DNA of 64,000 nucleotides from Paraburkholderia ribeironis (GTDB lineage Bacteria > Pseudomonadota > Gammaproteobacteria > Burkholderiales > Burkholderiaceae). A model generated the notes under the pieces. It ran no database searches and was not told the DNA's origin. It saw nothing but the letters and a program-made list of their open reading frames with translations. The first letter of the stretch is position 1, and every line of letters begins with the position of its first letter. Shown here piece after piece: positions 37,112-44,811 of the stretch. The DNA lies in contig NZ_CYGX02000071.1 of NCBI RefSeq assembly GCF_900019265.1, positions 38,614 through 102,613 of the forward strand, in the 5' to 3' direction. Both the position numbers and the translations under genes were made by a program.

Positions 37112-38098
37112 CTACGATGCGATGGCGAGACCCGGTTGCGCGGCGGCTTTTTCGGCCCGCACGGGGCACTCGCCCATGATGTGTTTTCCATGGTCCGGAT
37201 CGAGCATTTCGACCAGATAATCGACGAACGCGCGTACGGCCGGCACCATCCCCTGGCGCGACACGAATACCGCGTACAACTGCGGTGTCGGCAAGGTCCA
37301 GCCCGGCATCACCGGCGACAGTTGGCCCGCGCGCAATGCGGCGCCATACATCATCTCGGGCAGCGCGGCGATGCCGACGCCGGCGAGCACCGCTTCCCGA
37401 ATCGTCATCAGATCGGCGGTCACGAGGCGCGGCTCATGCTCGTGCGCGTGGCGTGTACCGTCGGGCGAAATCAGGTTGTAGACATGACGTCCGTCGCCGG
37501 TCGGCACGTCGAGCGTTTCGAAACGGCTCAGATCGGCCGGCAGAAGCGGCGGCGCATTCTGCTGCAACAGACTCGGCGCGCCGACCAGCATTTGCTCCGT
37601 GCGCCACAGCGGGCGCACGACGATGTTGGCGTTTTCCGGCGGATCGGAGCGCACGCGCAGCGCGACGTCGATCGAATCCTCGAACAGATCGACCACCCGG
37701 TTGGTCACCCGCATCACCACGCGCACCTCGGGATAGCGATGCATGAACTCCGGCAGGATGGTCGACAGGATGGTCTGCGAGATCGTGACCGGCACGCTGA
37801 CGCGCACGGTGCCGCGCGGCGACGAGCGCAGTTGCTGCACGACGTTGACCGCTGCCTGCGCCTCGCTCAGCATCGCCTGGCAGTGCTGGTAGAACAGTTG
37901 TCCGGCTTCGGTCAGCGCCAGCTTGCGCGTGGAACGCTGCAGCAGACGCACGCCCAGCGACGCTTCCAATTCGGTCAGCCGGCGCGACAGGCGCGACTTG
38001 GAAATGCCCAGCACCCGCTCGGCGGCGGAAAAGCCGCCATGTTCGACGACCTGCGAGAAGTACATCAGGTCATTCAGGTTGTGTGAATCGATCTTCAT
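37112..38098 (-). CDS. LysR-family transcriptional regulator
   Basis: 328 residues with the N-terminal winged HTH of LysR proteins (LNDLMYFSQVVEHGGFSAAE, VLGISKSRLSRRLTELEASL, RLLQRSTRKLALTEAGQ) and a periplasmic-binding-like effector domain (GTVRVSVPVTISQTILSTIL onward). It is divergent from the pirin gene with 122 bases between the starts, so pirin is the obvious candidate target, besides itself. Relatives near pirin genes respond to quinones or oxidative stress in some species; that is inference here. Confidence 0.92.
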   Translation of the reverse strand: MKIDSHNLNDLMYFSQVVEHGGFSAAERVLGISKSRLSRRLTELEASLGVRLLQRSTRKLALTEAGQLFYQHCQAMLSEAQAAVNVVQQLRSSPRGTVRVSVPVTISQTILSTILPEFMHRYPEVRVVMRVTNRVVDLFEDSIDVALRVRSDPPENANIVVRPLWRTEQMLVGAPSLLQQNAPPLLPADLSRFETLDVPTGDGRHVYNLISPDGTRHAHEHEPRLVTADLMTIREAVLAGVGIAALPEMMYGAALRAGQLSPVMPGWTLPTPQLYAVFVSRQGMVPAVRAFVDYLVEMLDPDHGKHIMGECPVRAEKAAAQPGLAIAS

Positions 38099-38220
38099 CT
38101 CATCGTTCCATTAACAGAACAATCCATTGCGTGACGGCGGCTGGCACCGCGAAAAACGGTCCCTATAATAGCTCCATGTTTCAAAAATAACGCTATTCCC
38201 CATTTTCCGAGGTGATATTG

Positions 38221-39099
38221 ATGAGCACGACACGCACGATCGAACGCACGTTTCCCGCCGTTCGCACGACCGAAGGCGGCGGCTTTATCGTCCACCGCCC
38301 GTTTCCCACGCGCATGCTGATGGACTTCGATCCGTTCCTGCTGCTCGATGAAATGGGACCGATCGACTACGCGCCAGGCGAAGCCAAGGGCGCGCCCGAT
38401 CATCCGCATCGCGGTTTCGAAACGGTTACGTACGTGCTGGAGGGCCAGTTCGGCCACAAGGATTCGGCGGGCCACTCGGGCACGCTGCATGCCGGCGACG
38501 TGCAGTGGATGACCGCCGGCGCGGGCGTCGTCCATAGCGAGATGCCGGACCCGTCGTTCGTGCGCACCGGCGGGCGGGTGCATGGTTTGCAACTGTGGGT
38601 GAATCTGCCGCGTCGCGACAAGATGATCGCGCCACGCTACCAGGAAATTCCATCGTCGAGCATTCCGGTGGCGACGTCCATCGATGGCAAGGTGCGCGTG
38701 AAGGTGATCGCCGGCGAAGCGCTCGGCGTGAAGGCCGCGATCGAAACGCGCACGCCGATCCTGTATCAGCATTTCACGCTGCAACCAGGCGCGACGATCC
38801 AGCAGCCGGTGCCGGCCGACTATCGTGTGTTCGCGTATGGCCTGTCCGGCACGGGCTTCTACGGCGAGGGCGACGCACGCCAGCAAATCGATGCGCAGAA
38901 GATGGTCGTGTTCCACAACGACGGCGACGCCGTCACGCTGAGCGCCGGCGACGAGCCACTCGAGGTCTTGTTGCTGGGCGGTGTGCCGCTGAAGGAGCCC
39001 GTGGTGCGCTACGGCCCGTTCGTCATGAACACGGAAGAAGAGATCCGCCAGGCCGTGATCGACTATCAGGCCGGTCGCATGGGTGCGATCACGCACTGA
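38221..39099 (+). CDS. Pirin-family cupin protein
   Basis: 292 residues from the ATG after GAGGTGATATTG. The N-terminal cupin has the metal ligands in DHPHRGFETVTYVLEG and GAGVVHSEMPD; the C-terminal cupin is also present (LPRRDKMIAPRYQEIPSSSI onward). Pirins are iron-binding bicupins, and some have quercetin dioxygenase activity. The gene is transcribed away from the LysR regulator. A weak hairpin follows the stop. Confidence 0.93.
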   Translation: MSTTRTIERTFPAVRTTEGGGFIVHRPFPTRMLMDFDPFLLLDEMGPIDYAPGEAKGAPDHPHRGFETVTYVLEGQFGHKDSAGHSGTLHAGDVQWMTAGAGVVHSEMPDPSFVRTGGRVHGLQLWVNLPRRDKMIAPRYQEIPSSSIPVATSIDGKVRVKVIAGEALGVKAAIETRTPILYQHFTLQPGATIQQPVPADYRVFAYGLSGTGFYGEGDARQQIDAQKMVVFHNDGDAVTLSAGDEPLEVLLLGGVPLKEPVVRYGPFVMNTEEEIRQAVIDYQAGRMGAITH

Positions 39100-39123
39100 A
39101 TGCGCGAGCGCGAGCCGCGCGCC

Positions 39124-39150
39124 AGCCGCTCCGGTTGCGAGCGGCTTCCT
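39124..39150 (+). terminator. Possible terminator after pirin
   Basis: Perfect 7-bp stem AGCCGCT / AGCGGCT with a 9-base loop followed by TCCTT. The T tract is poor, so this is only a possibility. Confidence 0.4.
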
Positions 39151-39277
39151 TCGCGTCGGCAGAGGGCGCGAAAGCCGGCAATTTCGTTCACAATATCGAC
39201 TCATGCCGCGCGCCGGGCCGTTTCATCACAATGAGCCGTGGCGCATGGCGATTTTTCGTCCCTGTTCAGGAGCGCGC

Positions 39278-39676
39278 ATGGCAGAGTCCACCGTCACCGC
39301 CCATATCGGCTCGACGAATTTCCAGGTCCTTTTCGACGACGGCCGGCACACATGGCTGGCCGACGAACCCGAGTCGCTCGGTGGCGGCGATCGCGGGCCG
39401 ACGCCCGTCTCGTTGTTGCTGTCGAGCCTCGGCGCCTGCACGTCGATCACGTTGAAGATGTACGCTCAACGCAAGGGCTGGACGCTCACCGACGTGCGCG
39501 TGACACTGTCGTTCGAAAGCGGCGACGCGGGCTCGACCATCGACCGCCGCATCGTGCTGGAAGGCAATCTGTCCGACGAACAGCGGGAACGGCTTTTGCA
39601 AGTTGCCAATGCGTGCCCGGTTCACAAGATCCTCACGCATTCGATCACGATCCGCTCCGGTCTCGCCGTCGCGTAA
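39278..39676 (+). CDS. OsmC-family peroxiredoxin-like protein
   Basis: 132 residues from ATG (MAESTVTAHIGSTNFQVLFD), preceded by CAGGAGCGCGC. The two redox cysteines of the OsmC/Ohr fold are found in SLGACTSITLKMYAQRKGW and VANACPVHKILTHSI. OsmC-type proteins reduce organic or fatty-acid hydroperoxides; this short YhfA-like version is common beside redox genes. It follows the pirin gene on the same strand by 178 bases. Confidence 0.87.
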   Translation: MAESTVTAHIGSTNFQVLFDDGRHTWLADEPESLGGGDRGPTPVSLLLSSLGACTSITLKMYAQRKGWTLTDVRVTLSFESGDAGSTIDRRIVLEGNLSDEQRERLLQVANACPVHKILTHSITIRSGLAVA

Positions 39677-39752
39677 TGCGGCGTTGGCACGAAGCGCGCG
39701 CCCCGCAGTCAGGGCCACCCGAATTGCAGCGCTTTCATAGGAAGCTGGCGTC

Positions 39753-40235
39753 TTGAATTTCGAACACCTCATCCAGATCAACGACCCGTTGAATCCCTTT
39801 GTCGAGTCGATGACTCGCGAGCAGTTGTGGGACGGGCTCGTGCTACGCGCCGAGCAACCGCAACTGTTCGTGATGGGACTCGACAGCTGCACGATTCTTT
39901 CGCGCGAAGGCAACGTCCTCGAACGGGAGCTCCACTACGGGCAGGCGACGGTGCTTGATCGCGTCACGCTGCAGGAGAGTCAGAGCGTGCGCTACGACAT
40001 CTTGCCGACTGCAAACCACGTCGGCGGCTCGCTGACGATGACCATCGAACAGCCGGACGAGTTGCAGCTATTCCTGCGCTTCGAGTACGCGACCACCCTG
40101 CCCGTCTCGGACGACCAGGACGCGGTGCAGACGCAGGAAATCGTGAAGTCGGCGTATCGGGAGAACGATATCGATACGGTGCGGCTGATCCGCCAGTACA
40201 TGCAGACAAGGCAGGAACCTGGCTCGCTGCATTGA
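39753..40235 (+). CDS. SRPBCC-fold DUF1857 protein (AtaL-like)
   Basis: 160 residues from a TTG start with GGAAGCTGGCG upstream: LNFEHLIQINDPLNPFVESM. The sequence has the DUF1857/AtaL pattern with REQLWDGLVLRAEQPQLFVM near the N-terminus and LTMTIEQPDELQLFLRFEYA near the middle; SRPBCC folds bind hydrophobic ligands. No function is established. The preceding OsmC gene ends 76 bases upstream and the hemP gene lies downstream. Confidence 0.78.
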   Translation: MNFEHLIQINDPLNPFVESMTREQLWDGLVLRAEQPQLFVMGLDSCTILSREGNVLERELHYGQATVLDRVTLQESQSVRYDILPTANHVGGSLTMTIEQPDELQLFLRFEYATTLPVSDDQDAVQTQEIVKSAYRENDIDTVRLIRQYMQTRQEPGSLH

Positions 40236-40402
40236 TTGAATCGCGCGGACGTGCGGCCCGCGCCGCCGCACGCATCGCGGCGTCGGTCGGCTGAGGGTTG
40301 GCTGAGGGTTGGCTGAAGATTGCTCGTGCTGACGCTCCCCATCATTTTTTACCCGACTATCACAACCCCGATTCGATCAATATCTCCTCTTGTGAATAGG
40401 AA

Positions 40403-40417
40403 TGGTTATCATTTAGA
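40403..40417 (+). promoter_or_regulatory. Fur-box-like site upstream of hemP
   Basis: TGGTTATCATTTAGA matches 10 of 15 positions of the Fur consensus TGATAATCATTATCA by eye and sits in an AT-rich patch 35 bases before the hemP start. This suggests iron-repressed expression. Confidence 0.6.
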
Positions 40418-40451
40418 ATTTACCCATCGAATCGACGAACAGCTAAAACGA

Positions 40452-40712
40452 ATGACCGATCTCACACGCCCTTCCACCCTCAGCCTGCGCCGCCCGGCGG
40501 CCGCGCTGACCAGCCTTCCGACAGCGTCGACGGCGAGCGCAGCTCCCGCCAGACCGGCCGCGCAACGCGCGAACGGCGCGGCTGAGAGGTCGGAGCGGGT
40601 CGTGCGCAGCGACGCATTGCTGCAAGGACATAGCCACGTCAGCATCGTGCATAACGGCGAAACCTACCAGCTGCGTGCGACGCGCTTAGGCAAGCTGATC
40701 CTGACCAAATAA
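40452..40712 (+). CDS. hemP: Hemin uptake protein HemP
   Basis: 86 residues. The conserved C-terminal HemP motif is complete: RVVRSDALLQGHSHVSIVHN followed by GETYQLRATRLGKLILTK. In Burkholderia and Ralstonia HemP (HmuP) is a small factor needed for haem uptake gene expression. The N-terminal half is a low-complexity Ala/Thr region. No haem receptor gene follows; the next genes are ftrD-ftrA on the opposite strand. Confidence 0.9.
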   Translation: MTDLTRPSTLSLRRPAAALTSLPTASTASAAPARPAAQRANGAAERSERVVRSDALLQGHSHVSIVHNGETYQLRATRLGKLILTK

Positions 40713-41039
40713 CGACGAACAGAGAAGTCAGTACCGGGTATTGTGGGGACCACCTCCTCGAGAGGTGTTAGGCATTAGCCAGCCACGACGGCTTGCACGC
40801 GAGAACTAGACCCCTTCGTGCAGACACCAAGCCAGCCGTCGCAGCCAGCCAGGCCGCTTTTTTGGTTCTCACCCAATGCGGATGCACGACACGCCGTGCG
40901 TCGCTCAAAGCAAAAGACAAAAAGCCGTGGGATGCCAGTCATCTCCACGGCTTTTTCGTTTACGCGGCGCCGCCAGGGCGGCATTGCAATTGCACGGAAG
41001 CGGCACGGCAGCGGCACGCCGCAAGGCAAGCGTTCAGAC
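40713..41039 (+). other. Convergent intergenic region
   Basis: 327 bases between hemP and the convergent ftrD. Apart from the terminator at 40919-40956 no gene or repeat was recognised. Confidence 0.5.
40919..40956. terminator. Bidirectional intrinsic terminator
   Basis: Perfect 12-bp inverted repeat AAAAAGCCGTGG / CCACGGCTTTTT with a 14-base loop, T-rich on both strands. It serves convergent hemP and ftrABCD transcripts. Confidence 0.85.
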
Positions 41040-42446
41040 TTACTTCGACGCCCAGCCCCAGAACATCAACCACCATGCGCTATCCACCACGGCCAGTGCC
41101 GCGATGAACCACATCATCGCGAGACCGCGCGCTACGATGCGTTCGGTATAGCGCCGCGTAACGAGCCAGGCGAGCCACGCGCTCCACAGGTTTGCGATCG
41201 CCAGAATCGCGATGCGCAGATCGGACGCCCACCACAGCGACAGATGTTCCGCGCGCAACAGCGACAGCGTCGTCGCGGACAACCCGAGGAACACGCCCGC
41301 GCCGGCGATCGGAATCAGCCCCTGCGTCAGATGATGCAGACGCACCGTGCGGAAGCGTCCGAGCATGCGCGTCGCGCCCATCAGCAACAGCAGCAGCGCG
41401 GTGCCGTACACCAGCGCCGTGGCGACGATGTAACCGATCACCATCGTGCCGTCGAGCCACGAAAATACGTCGTTCTGCTCCGGGTAATGGGTGAACAGGA
41501 ACCACGGCGCGTTGGTATCGAGCGGCCAGGTGATGTCGTGATCGACCAGCCACGTGGCGAAGAACATCTTCAGGTCGACGAACCAGCGCGACGCAGTCCA
41601 GTGAAACGCACCGATCGCTATGCCGAGCAGGCCGTACAGGATCAATGCGGTGTCCCACGCGTTCGCCTTCTTGTCGCCGAGCTGCACCACTTCCGACGAC
41701 GGCGCGCGCCACGTCAACGCAATCGCGTCGCGGTGCCCGCTGCAACGGCCGCACATATGGCAGTCCGCCGCGCCCTTCATGTTGCGCAACGGCACGAGCG
41801 GCGCGCAATTGATCGGAATCACACGATGCCCATGCTCGCCGTTCTTGTACGAATAGCGCCAGGCGTCTTCATCGACTTTGTAGTGAAACGGCGCGAGGCG
41901 CGCCAGCAGCGAAAAAACCCCGTTGACGGGGCACAGGTACTTGCACCAGACACGCTTCTCGCGTCCGTACAGCAAGCCGATGACGATCGCCGCGAAGGTC
42001 GACCCGCCGAGCACCAGCAGCACCGCTTTCGGATACTGGTAGACGCTCACCATCTGGCCGTAAATGGTGGTGAGGCCGAACGCGACGAACGGCCAGCCGC
42101 CCCAGCGCATCCTGTGCGGAATCGCCCGGCCGCGGCCGAACTTGCTGGCGAACTCGGCAAGCGCGCCTTCCGGACACAGCACGCCGCACCAGACACGGCC
42201 GAGCATCACCATCGACAGCAACACGAACGGCCACCAGATGCCCCAGAACACGAACTGTGCGGCGAGCGTCAGGTTGTTCCACAGATGCGCGGTGTCGTCC
42301 GGCAGCGGCATCGCTGCCGGCACGATAATCAGGAGTGCGTACACCGCCACCACCACCCACTGAATGCCGCGAATCACCGCGCCGTGACGCTGCATCCACT
42401 GCCCGACCGCCGCGAGGCGCCCGGGCTGGGTCATCAATGCGCTCAT
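41040..42446 (-). CDS. ftrD: FtrD, polyferredoxin-like membrane protein of the ferrous-iron uptake system
   Basis: 468 residues with several membrane helices and cysteine motifs of NapH/NosR-type ferredoxin membrane proteins: GRVWCGVLCPEGALAEF, KRVWCKYLCPVNGVFSLL and ADCHMCGRCSGHRD. In Bordetella and Brucella FtrABCD, FtrD is proposed to take electrons produced during ferrous-iron oxidation and transport. The gene overlaps ftrC by 4 bases (ATGA), so it is the last gene of a four-gene operon. Confidence 0.9.
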   Translation of the reverse strand: MSALMTQPGRLAAVGQWMQRHGAVIRGIQWVVVAVYALLIIVPAAMPLPDDTAHLWNNLTLAAQFVFWGIWWPFVLLSMVMLGRVWCGVLCPEGALAEFASKFGRGRAIPHRMRWGGWPFVAFGLTTIYGQMVSVYQYPKAVLLVLGGSTFAAIVIGLLYGREKRVWCKYLCPVNGVFSLLARLAPFHYKVDEDAWRYSYKNGEHGHRVIPINCAPLVPLRNMKGAADCHMCGRCSGHRDAIALTWRAPSSEVVQLGDKKANAWDTALILYGLLGIAIGAFHWTASRWFVDLKMFFATWLVDHDITWPLDTNAPWFLFTHYPEQNDVFSWLDGTMVIGYIVATALVYGTALLLLLMGATRMLGRFRTVRLHHLTQGLIPIAGAGVFLGLSATTLSLLRAEHLSLWWASDLRIAILAIANLWSAWLAWLVTRRYTERIVARGLAMMWFIAALAVVDSAWWLMFWGWASK

Positions 42447-43288
42447 GCTGCGCGCCCTGCCGTTTGCTGCGTGGGCCTGCGATTCGCGCGGCGCAACAGC
42501 AGATAGACCACCGCCCAGTACAGCACGTACGCCAGCAGATTCATCAGCGCCGGATGGGCGCGGTAGCCGGTGAGCGTCGCGACCAGCGAACCGAAGGTGC
42601 TCGAGTCATCGAGCAACGCCGACGAGTTCCACACCTGGCCGATGATGGTCGGCAGGAGTTCCTTGTCGATCAGCTTGTCGACGCCGGTCTGGAACAGTCC
42701 CGCGCCAAGGAACAGCAGCATGATCTCGGTGATGCGGAAAAAGAGCCGCCACGAGAAGATCTTGCCGCCCAGTTGCAGCAGGTAGAACGTCAGCAACGCG
42801 AGACCGAGGCCGATCACGACCGCGAGCATCTGTCCGCCATCCACGTGACCCGACTGGCCGAAGCCGAGGCCGTACAGGAAGATCACCGTTTCGCTGCCTT
42901 CACGCGCGATCGCCAGTGCCACCAGCAACGCGACGCCCCACCAGTTCGAATCGCGCTGGCTCTTTTCGAGCGACCGCTCCATGTCACGCTTCAGCGACCG
43001 GCCGTGCTGCTTCATCCACAGCACCATCTGCACGATCAGCACACAGGCGATCAATACCATCGCGGTCTGGAAGTAGTCCTGCGCATCGCCGGACAGCACC
43101 TCGGTGAAACCGACCAGCGCCGCGCCGAGCGCCACCGCCGCGATCACCCCGGCCGCGACGCCGCCCCACAGGTACGGCAAGCCGCGGCGCGCATCGTCAT
43201 CGCCATTTTTCAACCACGCGTACAGGATGCCGACGACCAGCAATGCCTCGACACTTTCGCGCCACACGATGAATAGAATCTGACCCAT
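42443..43288 (-). CDS. ftrC: FtrC, FTR1-family iron permease
   Basis: 281 residues with seven membrane helices and the two REXXE iron-binding motifs of FTR1 permeases: VWRESVEALLVVGILYAWL and IAREGSETVIFLYGLGFG. It would carry iron across the inner membrane with FtrA/FtrB as periplasmic partners. Start after GGGAGAGCTTGA; the stop overlaps the ftrD start. The gap to ftrB is 79 bases. Confidence 0.93.
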   Translation of the reverse strand: MGQILFIVWRESVEALLVVGILYAWLKNGDDDARRGLPYLWGGVAAGVIAAVALGAALVGFTEVLSGDAQDYFQTAMVLIACVLIVQMVLWMKQHGRSLKRDMERSLEKSQRDSNWWGVALLVALAIAREGSETVIFLYGLGFGQSGHVDGGQMLAVVIGLGLALLTFYLLQLGGKIFSWRLFFRITEIMLLFLGAGLFQTGVDKLIDKELLPTIIGQVWNSSALLDDSSTFGSLVATLTGYRAHPALMNLLAYVLYWAVVYLLLRRANRRPTQQTAGRAA

Positions 43289-43367
43289 TCAAGCTCTCCC
43301 TTCGATCCTTCTACGGCTTCCCCGCGAATGTGGCGCGCGCAACAGGCACGTCCTCGCGCGAGCGCCA

Positions 43368-43700
43368 TTACTTCGCGACGATGACGCCTTGCGCCTGCTG
43401 GTGGAAATCGTCGAAAAACTTGTATTCGCCCGGCTCGAGCGGCGCAATCACCACGAACGAATCCGCGCCCGGCGCCAGCACTTTTTCTTTACGCAACTGG
43501 ACGCTTTCAAATTCGGCCGCGCCTTTGCCGGTATTGCGCACTTCGATCTTGATGCGCTGCCCCGCCGGCACTTCGATGCGTGCCGGATTGAGCTTGCCGT
43601 CGTTCATTTCCAGTTTGAAGGTCGGCAGGTCGGCTGCGTGGGCCGTGCTCGCCAGCAAAACCGTGGCGGCGAGCATCGCGATCTTTCGGTTATTTCTCAT
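43368..43700 (-). CDS. ftrB: FtrB, periplasmic cupredoxin-like protein
   Basis: 110 residues from the ATG in MRNNRKIAMLAATVLLASTA; an upstream start in the same frame is less likely. A signal peptide (cleavage after AHA) is followed by a cupredoxin-like domain (PTFKLEMNDGKLNPARIEVP, IKIEVRNTGKGAAEFES, and LEPGEYKFFDDFHQQ). FtrB is proposed to oxidise ferrous iron before FtrC. A classical type 1 copper site with Cys is not present, as in other members. Confidence 0.88.
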   Translation of the reverse strand: MRNNRKIAMLAATVLLASTAHAADLPTFKLEMNDGKLNPARIEVPAGQRIKIEVRNTGKGAAEFESVQLRKEKVLAPGADSFVVIAPLEPGEYKFFDDFHQQAQGVIVAK

Positions 43701-43853
43701 GGGCCTTTGACGGAAAACGCGGCGCGCCGACGTCCATCGTCCGCGTGCCGCCTGCTGCATTCACTGTTTCGCTCATTCATCGCTACCTGGCCTGTCGCTC
43801 AAGCATGGCCGCAGCGTAACCGGCGGCCATCAGACGATCAGACGGTCGGACGA

Positions 43854-44402
43854 TCAGTAGCCACCCTTCTTGCCGATACCGGCGTAGGTGAAGTCGTATT
43901 CGATCGTGATCGGCTTGAACCACGGGCCCACACCGGTTTCCTTGTCGACGTGGCGGCCGAAAGCCATATGGCCCGTCTGCATCGGCGCTTCGACGATCAG
44001 CTTCAGGTGATACTTGCCCGGACCTTGCAGCTTGACGTTGTCGCCGTAGTGCGGGCCGTCGTTGGCGACCATCGCCATCATGTCGCCTTTTTGCGGCTGC
44101 TTCGAACCGGCTTTCGTCAGCTCGTAGCGGACTTGCAGATACGGCATCCAGTCGCCTTCAGCGAAACCGGTCGGATTGTTCTTGACTGCGTGGATGTCGG
44201 CTTCGAGGTGGATGTCCGAGTCCGAGGCCTTGCGCATCATGCCTTCCGGTTCCATCGTGATCGGCTGCAGGTAGACCGCGCCGATTTCCATGCCGCCCTC
44301 GATGTGTTGCTTGCCGATCGGGTACTCCGCGGCCATGGCCGAAAGAGCCGCGACAGCGGCCACCGCCGCTGCGCCGCCACGCACAAATGAAGAAATCCGC
44401 AT
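43854..44402 (-). CDS. ftrA: FtrA, P19-type periplasmic ferrous-iron protein
   Basis: 182 residues with a signal peptide (cleavage after AMA) and the P19 pattern: EYPIGKQHIEGGMEIGAVYL, DIHLEADIHAVKNNPTGFAE, WMPYLQVRYEL, and GHMAFGRHVDKETGVGPWFK with the metal-binding Met and His residues. P19 of Campylobacter binds iron and copper in the periplasm. AAGGAGTTTCA precedes the ATG, and a Fur-like site lies upstream, so ftrA starts an iron-regulated ftrA-B-C-D operon. Confidence 0.92.
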   Translation of the reverse strand: MRISSFVRGGAAAVAAVAALSAMAAEYPIGKQHIEGGMEIGAVYLQPITMEPEGMMRKASDSDIHLEADIHAVKNNPTGFAEGDWMPYLQVRYELTKAGSKQPQKGDMMAMVANDGPHYGDNVKLQGPGKYHLKLIVEAPMQTGHMAFGRHVDKETGVGPWFKPITIEYDFTYAGIGKKGGY

Positions 44403-44537
44403 TGAAACTCCTTGTTTTTATCAGTCTGAAATCGAACCCATTCGGAACAGTGCGTTGCGAGAGGCCTGATGCAGCGGCCCCATCGTCCGTCAGCAACGGC
44501 GAACGACCGGAAGCAAAACGCATCCACCAATTTTAAA

Positions 44538-44552
44538 TGCGAACCATTCTCA
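44538..44552 (-). promoter_or_regulatory. Fur-box-like site upstream of ftrA
   Basis: TGCGAACCATTCTCA on the plus strand matches 11 of 15 positions of the Fur consensus by eye. It lies about 135 bases upstream of the ftrA start. Iron control of ftrABCD is known in Bordetella and Brucella and is inferred here. Confidence 0.6.
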
Positions 44553-44709
44553 ATATTGGGCGAGTTTATCATTGATCGCCAGGGAGAACAATTGACGACG
44601 CCCGCAACGCCTTGTGCCAACAAGGTCTTAAGGCCGCTTTAAGAAAGCGTGTGTGCGGGTATGGCCGAGGCCGCGCCGGGCTGGCTTGCCGGCTGCGATC
44701 GACGGACGT

Positions 44710-44737
44710 GGGAACTGGGAACTGGGAACTGGGAATG
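44710..44737. repeat. Heptanucleotide tandem repeat (GGGAACT)n
   Basis: Three perfect copies of GGGAACT and a fourth variant GGGAATG, followed by further G-rich sequence. It lies in the non-coding gap downstream of uvrB and upstream of the ftr control region. Confidence 0.85.
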
Positions 44738-44811
44738 TGGGGACGTGAGGACACGGAAACGCCGGGACGCGGGCACGCGGCAGATTGCCGCGTCCGCAAA
44801 GGGAAACCACT

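Larger units (their letters stand above)
44403..44811 (+). other. Intergenic region between ftrA and uvrB
   Basis: 409 bases. It holds the Fur-like site for ftrA (44538-44552) and a 7-bp tandem repeat (44710-44737). No gene is supported in the remainder. Confidence 0.5.

Noticed and set aside
40818..42506. 562-codon plus-strand frame
   Set aside because: Antisense to ftrD, and its first part crosses the bidirectional terminator.
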